From assembly GCA_026413225.1 (NCBI GenBank), contig CM048553.1:138330690-138394689 (forward strand): a stretch of DNA of 64,000 nucleotides, read 5' to 3'. The position numbers and the translations under genes are program-made. Under the pieces are notes generated by a model that made no database searches, had not been told where the DNA came from, and was given only the letters and a program-made list of their open reading frames with translations. The first letter of the stretch is position 1. Each line of letters opens with the position of its first letter. Positions 35,301-47,699 of this stretch are shown here, piece by piece. This DNA comes from Otis tarda. Its lineage: Eukaryota; Chordata; Aves; Otidiformes; Otididae.

Positions 35301-38300
35301 ATAAAGCTCTGGTGGGGCTGGAGCCCACTATTCCCAAGGTAAGAGCTTTCTCTGAACAAAAATAGCTCACCTTCATGTAAAAAGGTTGGATAACATATGT
35401 AGAAGGAACAGACATATAAGACAACCTCATCCTGGTGACGAATAATATAAATAAGTCAGCCTGATTTGTGTTTTGATGTGAGGCTATTATAGATGGCCCA
35501 TTCTTCAGGCAAACTGTTAAGAATTGGCTAACAAAACTGTCTTATCATCTGTGATTCAATGAGTGGACAACAAAATGAAAACAGAGGAGTGTCAGTGAAA
35601 CTGTGGAGAGGTGCAAGATGTTAAACCTTTCCTTTCTCCCTTGTTTGGGCCTTTAGTTACGATTGATATGAGAACCTTAAATTCACTAGAGGGGACCTTA
35701 TGCAGAATAGAAGGTTCCCCATGATTTCAAGTGGAATTTTTCTTGTGTTCCATTTGACATTTGCAGCATCAAACAATATTATTTTGGAGTCATCTAGCCA
35801 AGTGTCTACTTCTCTTGCAATTACAGTGAGAGTTATGGAAATAGGAATATATTAAAATGACCAGATTTTAATATAGTGTTTTGGAGATCGAGTGGACTTA
35901 CAATAAACATGACAGCTTTTTCTCTGAATTTGACTTAACTAATGGAATCATCTCTGTCCTAAAATTAAATATTCACATCCATTATTATTCTCGGACTAGG
36001 GACAATAATTTAAATTAATATCAAGATGTATTTTTAAAAATCATCAATCTGCCATCTTAACTACATTCTTTTCTACCTTCAGGCACTTGTAGTTTTTATG
36101 AACATGATTCAAATAAATTGGTTCTTTTTCCTTGGTGGCTTCTTTAATTACTTTGTTATTATCCAAGGAACTGGTTTAATTTAAATGAACACAGTGTTCC
36201 TGCTACTACTACCCAGAGAAAACACAGACTCAGAACATGCTGTTTTGTAGTTACAGTGTATGCCTCTGCATGTGGATGCCAAAACTGGTCTGGTCTTACC
36301 CATTTACCTACCGTCGCGTGATCCAAAAGACTCCTACCAGCCCAGCATGATCACTTGTCCTGAACACCTTCTTGTGAGTCTTTCCAGACAAAGAGCAAAG
36401 GTAATTAGGCAATTGGATTAAAGGACACTTTTACAGAACATTTATTTCATACCTAGTCTACACAGTTACTTCATCTTACCCAAGGCAATGTTCCCTTACC
36501 AAATATTTGTGTATTTTTAATCAAAGAAACGTGTGTAACAAATAAACACAATAAATTAACAGTATTTTCCCTGTTATGTCCTTATATTCCTGTTATAGTA
36601 ATACAGGCTGGTAACTCAGTTCTGTACATAGGTGTAAGATTCTTCCTCCCCCTCCTTTTGGTGTCTTTCCAACTAAAGTACATAATAAAATATATAAGAG
36701 GGTGGTTTTTTTAAAAAATACAAGCAAACATTGGTACTTCATAAAATATTTAAAGACCTTACAAAAACGCAAAACTGTATTTCATTTCCTGAAATAGTTA
36801 TAGTTTCAAACTCCATCTATTTCTTTTAAACCAAACCCATATGTGTTCGAGGCAGTTTTAATCTGTGGAATACTTTATTTTTGGCTGGCCCGCATGAGTG
36901 AACATTAAGTATGAAGCAGCAAGTATGGCAAGTCAGGACATTGAGAAGAAATTGTTGTATCTCAAAGAGCAAATTGTTAAGATGTGAGCAATTTCAATTT
37001 GTTTGTCTTTTTCTGTGATTAAATATGAGCTACAAAACCATATTTTACAGCAATGGTTTAGGTAGCTAGCATATTTTGATTTTTCTATGTGTTTTAATGG
37101 TAAGAAGTCTGCTACAAAGCTGCCATTTTGTGTCCTTTCCCCCTACAGAGAACATATGCCCTGTCATTTTTTGGAGCATCATTCACATATATGGTCAAAT
37201 GAGGGCCAAATCATCACACAGATTACTTGCTTTTGTTCTTCCTTTATCTCTTTCTTATTACCAAAAGGAGTTCTGAGCAGCAAGCTCCTGGAGACACAAG
37301 TGCTGGTTTCCTCAGGGAGGAGCACAGCAGCAGTGAGGAAACAGCTCCCAGTCGCCGGTCTCACAGCACGGACACCTTGGGAAGTCATTTGCAGAACGTG
37401 AAATGCAGTCTCTTGATTTAATGGCATTTCACACTGTTTTTGTACAGACAGAAACCACTGCTCAAAACACAAGTCAGAGAAGAGCCGGGTTGGGCGGCTC
37501 GCTGTACTTAGTCTGTGCTTGCTGTGGACGATGACCATAGGTGGCCCTGATGTATCGCCAACATTTGATCTAATTTCTGTTACCATTAGTTGGTTAATAT
37601 TGTCATCACGAAATCAGAGGGAGAGGCAAGTACAAGAAAGAGTCTGTGATTATTTTCTTTTTTAATGTGATCTCTGCTGAGCATAAGGTTTATATTTGCT
37701 TAATTAGGACTTCACTATAAACATTAACGACCCTAAGGCCAACCTGATTTGTTTGAGAAAGGTAATAAATTATCTGCCAGAACAGTTTGATCTCTGTATA
37801 GGAGTCTTACTCCAGCTGGAGCCTGACTACATCCCCAAGCTTCCCATCGGTTCATCTCACACGTCTTTTACTGCACCACAATTCCTCTTGCAGCAGCCTC
37901 AGACATGTCCGTAAGAAAAAATACAAAAAGCCTCGTCTTTCCCTTTCAGTCGGATGCTCTGCTGCCCGTCGCAGTGCTACGTCCTGAACAATCATTGCTT
38001 CTTACGACTACCAGAAATGTGTCAGGATCTTGAAAGAAATAATTAGATGCCAACTTTGGATAATAGAGTATTTAAAAATCAATTAGCCTTAATGGGAATA
38101 CTTCACAAGTTTTCTCATGATTCTGCCGTTTGACATGATGTGTTGAAGTGTGTCTCACAGACAAGTAATAGCCCAGTATCTCACGGGAAAGTGAAGCCTC
38201 CACTGTGATGTACTAAGAGTGCATTTTACTGCTCCTGGAGTCCATTCATTTCTTGCCATACCAGCGTCAATGAACTTCCTAGCTGCTGTCAGCATGTTTA

Positions 38301-40254
38301 GTGCACATGTCAAACCAGCACTGTGCTGGCCCTGACATCAAACAAACTGGCAGCAATCAAGATATTACCTCGAGCAGGCAAGAAAGAAAAATAACAGGAG
38401 CCTATAAGGAGCAATAACTGAAACACTTTCTTTATCGACCACCCCAAGTTTCCTGTAATCTTGTGGCCATAGAATAATTAATCTGCTACAGACGATGGCA
38501 TGAAGAGTGTTGAGAAGGAACAAATTATATCTTTTGCTTCACACTCCATGGAAATGTCATTTTAAAGCTGAGGTTTTTTGGGGCACACTCTTCTTTCTCG
38601 TTTCCTGTGGTCTGCCTGGGAGCCAGTCTGGTCCAACTTTGCCCTCTTGCTGTAAGTGCCTCCTTGAATACCTCTTACCCACAGAAGGCAGATTACAGAC
38701 ATAGCACTGCTGGTCTGCCTGGCAATTCAAACACTTTTTGGATTTTTTTTTTCCTTGTACCTTTCTCTCTGGTGCTCTGATGTTATATGATGGGTCAGGT
38801 AACTGACTGACCATTGGTTTGTATGCCCTTCTGAATACAACGATCATCGAATCACTTCAGATTGACTTGAGTGTAAGATTTACTTCTTTTCCAGTCTTCC
38901 TTAAATCCATAAAAAATGCACACTTTATTATGCCACCTTTAAAGAAAGGATAGAAGCCAACGAACCACACAAATGCCACTTCTTCCTCTGTTATCCCTTT
39001 GGTCCATCCCTGAGATCCAAGCAGGCGAGAGGTGTCAGACTCAGGATCAGTTCCCTCCTTTCCTGAGGGGCACCTGAGCCTGGTTTTTTTTCAGAGAATC
39101 ACCAGCATCAACATGCTACTGAGCTCTCCTGGGCAAAACTTTACTTAAGTCTTCCTGTTGATGCTATTCCAGCTGCTACAGATAACAAAACCCCCCTACT
39201 CCACCCTGCAACAAAAAGAAGGACATTCAAGCTTGATATTTGAGAAACAATGAGGAGATGAGATACTTGTGTTTTGGAGCCCAGTCTAGTGAATATTTTG
39301 TCCTTTATCCCCAATAACATAGTGTCAGCAGGGCAGATTGAGCAATCCCCGTACCTTACAGCAGCCCTTCGCCTGATCCTCCTGGGAGAAGGGAATTCCT
39401 GGGTCCGGTGCTTCATACAGCAATTCCCGTCTAATGTGCTCTAAATACTGGGTCATGGATAGAAGGGGATAAAGAAGACCCCCCACCTCTGCCTTCTCCA
39501 CCCTATTTTGTGACTGAAACACTTCTTCCTACTTACACATACACAAAAAAAAAAGGAAATTCAAAGCAAACAAACAGCTATTATTGCATTCCTGGCCAAA
39601 CCAACTTGAAGTTTTGTTGATGTTTTTTCTTAAAATGCTTTTTGTGTTGAATCACTTTGGTATATTTTAAACATTTCAGAAATTAAACCGAATGGCTGTT
39701 CATATAGTAGACAAATATTTGTCTGTTATATGTACTAATAAGCACAAAGATACTGCATGGGTAAGGGAATTGTAAAGATTTTTTTAAAAAAGCTTCATAA
39801 ACTAAGTAAACAAAAACACATATATAAATCAAAAATAGTATAAATCAAATTTTGTCTGTGGGGTGCCCTTTCAAGCATCAGAGCGTGGGAAGAGACTGCT
39901 GTGAAACATTAAAAAAAAATAGCTCTATTTGCATCATTTCAGTGGCTCCAAACAAAACAGCCATCATTGCATGAGATGAATAAGGGATGCACTTTCCCCT
40001 GTCATTTTGCCTGGCACTTTCTGACATCAGCTCAAACTTTAAGCAGCCGTCAGCCAATCCTGCAGCATTATCATATCACTTCGACTATAAAATAAATAAA
40101 TAAGCAAACGCACCCAGATGCAGCAGCATACCTGCTCAAATGCATTGTTCAGAGATCTTTCCTTGTAGTTAGTTTCTCAGGCTTTTTAAATGGGTAGCCT
40201 TGAGATCATATATCTCTTTAAGTACCAACACTATGAATCACCTTGAAGAACTTT
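32386..40254. other. Unique non-coding sequence
   Basis: No gene, RNA gene or interspersed repeat recognised across about 8 kb. Frames reach 135 codons (37179-37586 minus) with no known relatives. From 35083 to 37075 there is no open frame of 60 codons. Simple tracts are A12 near 32690 and A8-A9 runs near 39544 and 39911. The stretches 36840-37040 and 37660-37860 look like unique sequence with homeodomain-type cores and could be conserved non-coding elements. 37330-37510 has several CpG sites. Confidence 0.55.
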
Positions 40255-40283
40255 AAAAAAAAAGAAAAAAAAAGAAAAAAAAA
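40255..40283. repeat. Phased A-tracts: three A9 runs at a 10-base period
   Basis: A9 runs occupy 40255-40263, 40265-40273 and 40275-40283, separated by single G bases. The period is exactly 10 bases, close to one helical turn, so the tract is expected to be intrinsically stiff or curved. It probably arose by slippage of an A9G unit. Confidence 0.9.
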
Positions 40284-43200
40284 CCCTTTACTGTTGTACT
40301 AAAAATGAAAAATGGAGTTCCTTCTGGCTTCCACTGCCTGAGAACTGTGTCATCATTTTCTTTTTCTTCTTCTTCTAGTTTATAGACTTAAGGAATAAGC
40401 ATTTCCCAGGGTTTGGCTGGCAAATATTTGTTTACAAAAACACCTGCATGATTAAACAGAACAACATGCTTGTAACTTGTCCTTTACTCCGCTTAGCAAT
40501 CAATTCTTTTGCAGATTTGCATAGTTATGATGACACAGTAGCAAGGAGCTCCAAGCACTTGTTTCATCTGCCTCTGTTTTCGAGTGCTTATCATTCAAGC
40601 ATATTAAAAAATAGAGCTTTGAGCTGTGCCAGCTCCTAGCTAGAACCCTGAGAAAAGATACAGGGACCATTGCTTCCACTCCTCCTGAAATCAAATGGGA
40701 ATGTGGGTTATGAAAGTACCATGTCCTCTGTTCCCAAAGCAACAGGTAGAAGCAGTTAATTCAGTTGGAGTAGATGGAGAAGATTCCTCCTTAGCTGCCC
40801 CCACCATGTTGTGGGCTGTTTGGAGGGTTTCTATAGTGCTACTGTTGCCAATAAAGACAGCCTGCAGCGGAAAGGGGGCTCCCATGTCCAAGTCCCTCTC
40901 CCTTGAATATGAAACCAACCCTTGTTCTCCTGTCTTTCCATCTCTCTTTTTCTCCAGGTATAGTAAAGGCAATTACCATTTATCATATTAAAAAAAACCA
41001 ATGTTTGGAATCAAGGGTTGTTTTTCTGAAGTAACTGTCTTTAAACAAGGATTTAAAGAAACCAACTAGGCTGATTTTTATAATTCTCCGTAATAATTAA
41101 TTGCAAGAAAAAAAAAAGAGGAGGGAATAAAAAAAACCCACTAGGGCTGTTTTTAGCATCAGAACATTTTCAAGTTTGAAGGTATTTTGATATTTTCTGT
41201 TCTTTCGTTAACAAGGAGTTAATTTTGAGATTTTATTTCCTCCTTTGCCTTGCAAGCACGGTAAGATTATAGGAACTGCTGAGGAGACAAAGGATGGGAA
41301 TACAGGGAGGGAAGGCATCCCGCCAATGGTTTTGTTTGTTACTGTCTGGCTTCCTGTTCTAATTTGTTTTCATAGAGGTTTTCCCTTCATCAGCTCACTG
41401 CCTGCTTTGCTTCTGCTTTCAAGTCCTTCCAGGTCTGAGAGCAGCTGTGCTAGCCTTGAACATCGCTGCATCACCTGGCAGAGCCAGCGATGACCCTATG
41501 GGATACTGAGGGACTGCAATATCCTCCGAGGTGCTTTGATCAAGATTAGGCTCTGGAGGTACTGAAAGAGACTGCCTTTTCCCCTCTGATCTTGCCACAT
41601 GGAAGCTCAGAGGAGGAGGGGGACCATTTCACCTTCAGTGTGAGATCTGGCATCAAATCAGCGTATGGAGATGGGATGCAGAACGGGAACAGAATAAATT
41701 CATCTGAAAGGAGCTCTTGTGCCCAGACAACAGTCCTTTAGGCAGGCAAGTGAAGCTGTGCATTTATATGCAGTGTGGAGCGTTGGCGAGGCTGCTCCCG
41801 AGCTCCAAGCACTCTCTTGGTTAGACTTCAACATGACAGACAGCCATCAGGTGCAGACACAGATGGGAGATGTAGGAATTCTTCCTAGAGAGGACCAAAA
41901 TAGCTCCTGACATTCAGAGAGCTGCACTGGAGATGGACACTTCACAGAGATGGGGGTAAAAACCACCATGGCTCAATATGAGGGGGTGGGAAACATGGAA
42001 GAAACTCTGTTTCCTTGAGAAAAGATTATAGCATCTCCTGAAAAGAGGTGTCTTCTCCAGGCTGGGAGCCCCTGAAGCTGCATAGCCAAACTCCTTCACT
42101 ACTGTGGACTGGCTGAGACAGCTGGAAATTTGGTACTCTTTTTCCACATCCAATTTTGAGTGGTTCTCGTTGCTGCTGTCAGGGCACCCCAGGTACTGCT
42201 ACCTACCAGCCATGGAGGAGCCACTTCACTACTTCTTGGAATGCAGGAGCACATCACACATCTTCCCCTAAATTATGCCCAAATCAGTTATCAAAGATGT
42301 TCAGGGTTGACTTTATTACAGTATTGCAGGCTTGAGTACCAGCATGGTACTCTGTACAAGTGGAGTAGAAATCCTCTTCCCATTAGGTCATCCCAATCTA
42401 TTTGCAGTGTGGGTTTTTCTCTTACTGCATACAAAGCTTTGCAGCTCCATATATTGGGCTGCCACTGCTTTTGTGCTCCTGGTTTGTTTTGTGTGCCCAT
42501 GGGAGTAAAGAGGAACCAAAGAGCAATCTTAGGCAGAGTAGAGATGCTTCAGATCGGGGCTTGTTAAAAATAATCACTACTGCATGCAGGCTGGTGAGAA
42601 AAATGGCACCAAGTGCTGTACTTTTCCAGAAAAAAAAAAAAAAGAAAGAACATGGAAAATTAGCAGCCAGGAATGAAAGACAGGTAAAATCCCCCATTGC
42701 CTTGCTTGGATAAGTCTAATATTGCTTAATCAGTGCTTCAGCAGCTACGCTGTGAAGGAACGACACACACTTCAAACCTGTGGTGACTCACAAGCAGCAC
42801 AGCACACATACCAGAGGAGCAGCCATGGGATCTCACATGTATGATGCTCTATAATTCAGACAGGTTTCAGCAAACCTCAGCTCAGAGCTTCTCACAAATT
42901 CTCTATTAGAGAAATTCTTTGTCCAGCTTCAAATATATCCAGTCATCATCTGGAATGAAGAAAATCTTTAACGGTGTTAACTCAGAAGCACTACAAATAA
43001 GGAGTCTAATAAAAGTACAATGGGATTTTCACATAAATAGAGTAAAAAAAAAAACAACTTAGAATTAATATCAAATCAAGGTGTAAACTAGTAGCACCTG
43101 CATTTTTATTATGCATCCCCAAATTGCCAGTTTTACACTTATCCTTGCTTGCACTTCTGAAGAAGATTATTGAAATGAATCTTGGATGTTATATTCTGAA

Positions 43201-45033
43201 ATGGGTATAACACAATGCCTCAACCTGCCCATATACTGCAAGCTTTTTTCCAACCCCCAGCCCCAACCCCAATGGACGTGTCAGCAGTTTCTATCATTAG
43301 CAACATAATCCCTCCTCTCTCCCGCTCTCTTTTTATGTTTTCCCAGGGCTGCACCAATAATGAATAATTTACCAGTGTGGAGAAAGAAAAGTGTCACTAC
43401 TGGAGCCTCAGGGCTCATCACTCACAAACCTGTCACATGGTCAAGAGTCATCAGTGCCGTTATTTGTGTGAAGAGAAATTAGCACTAATCTACTGCCGAG
43501 ACTCTTGCTCCAGCCACTGTAAATGGTGCCAGATTCTTAACAGAGCAGATTGTCTGTGCCACTGCAAATTGCTTATCTCAGTAAAGTTGAAAAAAAAAAA
43601 AACCAACAAAGTCGTCTTCTCACTCACTTTGCGGAGGACATCCCACATGTGTTAAGAATTAGAGGAGAAGCATTGTATTGCAAAGTGCTGTTCCCTTTCC
43701 CACACGGGAGAAGTGCTAAAGATTTGCCTCTCTGCTATTAATAAAGAGCCACTGAATCCGTAGAGGGGATTTCAAGCAGGACTTTCAAAGGCATACATTT
43801 TTTTTTGCAAAAAGGAAATATGACTTCCCATGTCACAGAATAAGGTTGTGAATGCTAAGACTTGATTTTTAGGAAGGAAAGGAAATTGAACTATGAAACA
43901 TAAACAAGGTACAAAATAGAACAAAATGGTTCTTGAGCAAATAATCAGAGCAACAATAAGAACTATTGTACTGTGAGGGGCTTCATCCTATGAAAGAAAG
44001 GAGGACATGGGTAATGCGCTTGGTTTGTCCCAGCAGTCATTTCTATCCATCGATCCATGGATTTTAAAACTCCTACCATCAGCAGGTTTTTGGAAGACTC
44101 CCTATGTGAAATCCACGGCAAAAGTAAAGCTGCCGTCGGCCCGGTTCATCCTCGCGGCAGAAGAAATGACAGCTGGGGCTTGGAGGCAGAAAATCCCGCA
44201 GTCCCTCCTGGAGGCCTCCATGGATCCCATCAAAGGGCAAGGTTTGCTCTCCACTGGGGACCAGGCCCCACATCTGGTGGAGTCCAGGCAGAGCTCCTGG
44301 CAGAAAAATAAGAGTCGTTTCCATCTCGAAAGGTTTGAAATGGATTCATTTTTTCTCTCTCCTTCCCTTTGTTGAAAATAATTTTCTGATTTTAATTGCT
44401 AGCAAAATAAGCCTGTCTGAACAGAGGAGCCACAAGTGAAAAATATAATCCTTTGGATCATGAGAGATGCTGGCCTAAAATCAGAAACACGCCATTATAA
44501 AACAGAATTTGTAAGAAGGAACTTTTTATTTTGATCAGAGAAGCACTTAATTTGTTAAAAAGTCTTGCCTTTTCTCACTCTGAGCGGATCGCCAGGGAGC
44601 TGGGTCTCTGGCCTGGCTCTATGCCCAGCAGCCAGCCTTTAGGACTGCCCTCACACTTCTTGGCAGCGCCGCTCCGCCAAAACACACTCTGGGGGCACCC
44701 CCCAGCTACGCAGCCAGTGTAATCCCCAAAGTGGGAGGCTACATGAGAAACATAACACAGCCTTGGGCTGTATTACGGTTTGCACCTAAGATCCTCCAAG
44801 GACACTATGCATCCTTCCCACTGCAGATTCACCTCCTCTCAGCCCTTGAAGGCCACTGTCTGTCTCCACCAGAACCTGCAAGAAGGCTGTGTTTGCTCTT
44901 GAGGAAAACAAGGAGAGATGGTGTGGCTTGGAGAATATCTCTCCGTCTCAGCAAGAGGAGGACTGGCACGTGGAAGGGCTCCTTAGTGCTGGAATCAGAA
45001 GGGATCCCAGAAGTATCCAGCTCTTATGGAAAA
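40284..45033. other. Unique non-coding sequence with scattered A tracts
   Basis: No recognisable gene. The largest frames are 42160-42567 (135 codons) and 44007-44375 (122 codons, with an 81-codon frame opposite). Neither resembles a known family or is bordered by a convincing pair of splice sites. A tracts lie at 42630-42643 (A14) and 43590-43602 (A13). The region 44100-44160 has an unusually dense group of CpG sites for this window. Confidence 0.55.
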
Positions 45034-45067
45034 ATCTGCATCTAAACAAATATCTGCATCTAAACAA
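45034..45067. repeat. Two-copy 18-bp tandem repeat
   Basis: ATCTGCATCTAAACAA occurs exactly at 45034-45049 and 45052-45067. This is a short local duplication with no sign of function. Confidence 0.85.
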
Positions 45068-47293
45068 TCTAATGCAAAAACCTCAAAGATTTTCTCAGAC
45101 AGCAAAATAAGTCTGAGTTTTAAAGTCCAAAGATCTTTGGGCTTTTAATGTTTTCAGGATTTCTGGTTTTTTAATTAAAAAAAAAAAGTCAGCATTTTAC
45201 ACTTGTGCAAACTAACGATGTTGTCCTAAAGCTGTATTCCTGAATGAATTTCCTGAGTCCAAAAAGGAGCAGATAAGCAGTCCAAGAGACATCCATATTC
45301 TTCATCTTTCTCAAGCTCTTTCTGCTGCTCAAAGTCATCTATTCCACTACAGTTTCACTGTAGTTGTGTCCCAAAACAACACACACCATTGCCAAAGAAT
45401 CTCCAGCTCGCTGCACTCTCTGCATCCCCAGTGCCCAAGGCTGACTCCCTTCCCCAAGGCCAAGGTTTCTACTACTCATCACATCCTTGCCAAGAGAAAT
45501 GACCTACTTTCCAGAAAACTAAGGCATTGCAAATGCGTTCTGGGACTGTGGGACCAGAAATCAAGGCAGCGGACTGACCCCTGCTTAAGTCCAGTTACAG
45601 AAGGGAAGGATGAGAGCTACGAAAGAGCAGCTTGACCAGAGGCATCTCCCAGGAGTGCTGGGGATCAGCTCACCTTATCATGCCTCTTCTCCTCATTTCT
45701 GCACAGCAAATCATTGTTGCTGTTCCAGCTCGCTAGAGCAAAGAGATAGAAGCCTTGACTAAAGTGTTTCAAGGGACTCTTCAGTAAGAAAGTGACTGTG
45801 GCTGAAGGCTTGAGATGATAGACCGTATTCAGACTTGGATTTTACTGTTACGTTGCTCAGGAACCCCTGATGCTTTCTAGCTCCCTGAGCACATCTGTTG
45901 CTGGAAACGTAACAGTGTTTACCTTGTTAAAAACAACTTGTGTCACAAAGCAGCAAGGAGGAGCCAAGTGGCTGTGGAGGCTCCTGGGAGAGATTTCCAC
46001 CATGTGCTGCTCCTTGCAGCTTGCAAGGTGAAGGAGAGGGCACCCTTGGCCCTGTGCCTGGGCTCGCTAAAGAGGCAGTCTTGGCAAACCATGGCCTCTC
46101 AATTAACCACAGGAGGATTGGTCTCCACCTTCCATGGGGAGGGCGAGAAACTAAGCCGTGAAAGCGCCTTACATCACTCCATTGGCAAACAAGGGTTTTC
46201 TTCATCTGGCAAGGCAGTAGGTCGAACTCATGAAACCTGCCAATCACAGAAGATCTGCTAGGCAGATCTGGGCTTTCTCTGTGATTTTTCACTGTCTCCA
46301 TCCCCACAATGGTATAATCTGGCTAGACGGTGACACCTATTATGTTACCTGGCTAGATGAAAACCTCAGAGATGACAGAGTAAGAGGCAGGCACCAACAA
46401 AAGGCATTGTGATTTTCTGCAGCTGCTTCTATTCTGCCCAGCATTTCAATATTTTTAGTCACATTCATTTTGCCTTCAAGAAAGCAGTTTATTATGATCT
46501 TTGTTGAGACCAACTGGAACCAGCCTGAAACATGAAAACTATAACATATCATATCTGATGATGTCAGCTCACACTTCTCTGCAAGTCTCCCCCGGACTGA
46601 GTCATAGCAGGAGGGTTCAAAGTGAATACTTAATAGCATTAACTTAAAAATATACTGCCAGTGGGCTAATTTATCAGTAATTCAGAATGGAGTGAATTTT
46701 CTTTACTTGTTGGTGCTGCTTTTTCTATCTCCAAGTGAAAATGAAGGAGGACACCCTTCCTGTATCTTGGATCAGTAACAAGCTTGAGATTATTTTCATT
46801 TTCAATCACAGCTGCAATATTTGCTTTAGTTGTTTCTTAGCACACACTTGAATCACTTGCACAAAGTCAGGTATCAAACCTTTAAATTTAGAATATAAAA
46901 TTATATAGGAAGAATCTACCCATGTTACACATGTGCACGGCAATCTGCTGTCTGTCAGACATACATCCCAAAGCCTTGTTCAGGAGTTGTAGATGCTTCG
47001 AAGTAACCGTAAGACAAATTAGAATATTAATCTGCCTCAGAACAGTAAAACTCAGGTCGCTCACCACATGTACGACCTCCTGAAAAAGCTGTTAGATTGA
47101 TAAACATAAAGTCCATTCGGATCTTCTGAACAGATGTCACACACACACATTAAAACTTACGAACACATTGCTCTCTTGCACCAATACAGGTAATTAATGG
47201 CTGGATATCACATATATTGATCTATCAGTGTTTCAATACACAGTCTACTTAGTCTGGCTATTCTCACAAGCAGCAAGCACTTCCCAAGCAGGT
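45068..47293. other. Unique non-coding sequence
   Basis: No gene or repeat recognised. The minus-strand frame at 45927-46307 (126 codons) overlaps plus-strand frames of 107 and 73 codons in the same place, the pattern expected of a GC-richer non-coding segment rather than a true exon. A short (AC)6 lies near 47138-47149. Confidence 0.55.
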
Positions 47294-47699
47294 GAGACAG
47301 GCTGAGAGAGCTGGGGCTGTTCAGCCTGGAGAAGAGAAGGCTCTGGGGAGACCTTATAGCAGCCTTCCAGTACCTAAAGGAGGCTTATACGAAAGATGGG
47401 GAGAAACTCTTCAGCAGGGCCTGTTGTGATAGGATGAGGAGTAATGGTTTTAAAATAGAAGGAAACAGATTCAGACTGGACATAAGGAAAAAAATTTTTA
47501 TACTGAGAGGGATGGAACAGTGGAACAGGTTGCCCAGAGAGGTGGTGGATGTCCCATCCCTGGAAACATTCTAGGCCAGGTTGGATGTGGCTCTGAGCAA
47601 CCTGATCTGGTTGGAGATGTCCCTGCTCCTTGCAGGGGGGTTGGACTAGATGACCTTTAGAGGTCCCTTCCAACCCAAACCATTCTATGTTTCTATGAT
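47294..47699 (+). mobile_element. CR1 LINE, 5'-truncated, plus strand, broken ORF2 tail
   Basis: Starts within the CR1 ORF2 segment for the RLRELGLFSLEKRRLWGDLI block and runs through the 3' untranslated region (GGAGATGTCCCTGC, GGGGGGTTGGACTAGATGAC) to a short terminal repeat (ATTCTATG, then TTTCTATG, 47682-47697). The reading frame matches the copy at 28473-28928, but a TAG at 47572-47574 interrupts it. At the usual end of ORF2 the stop codon has become TGG (CTGATCTGGTTGG). No coding function remains. It is 5'-truncated about 130 bases further in than the other plus-strand copy. Confidence 0.95.

Noticed and set aside
44007-44375. Plus-strand 122-codon frame starting MGNALGL as a possible gene
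   Set aside because: No domain recognised, a similar-length frame lies opposite, and there is no convincing promoter, splice or homology signal. Kept only as a finding through its CpG cluster.
46850-46885. ACTTGCACAAAGTCA resembling the MIR core ACTTGCCCAAGGTCA
   Set aside because: The match does not extend to either side of about 15 bases, so it could be chance.
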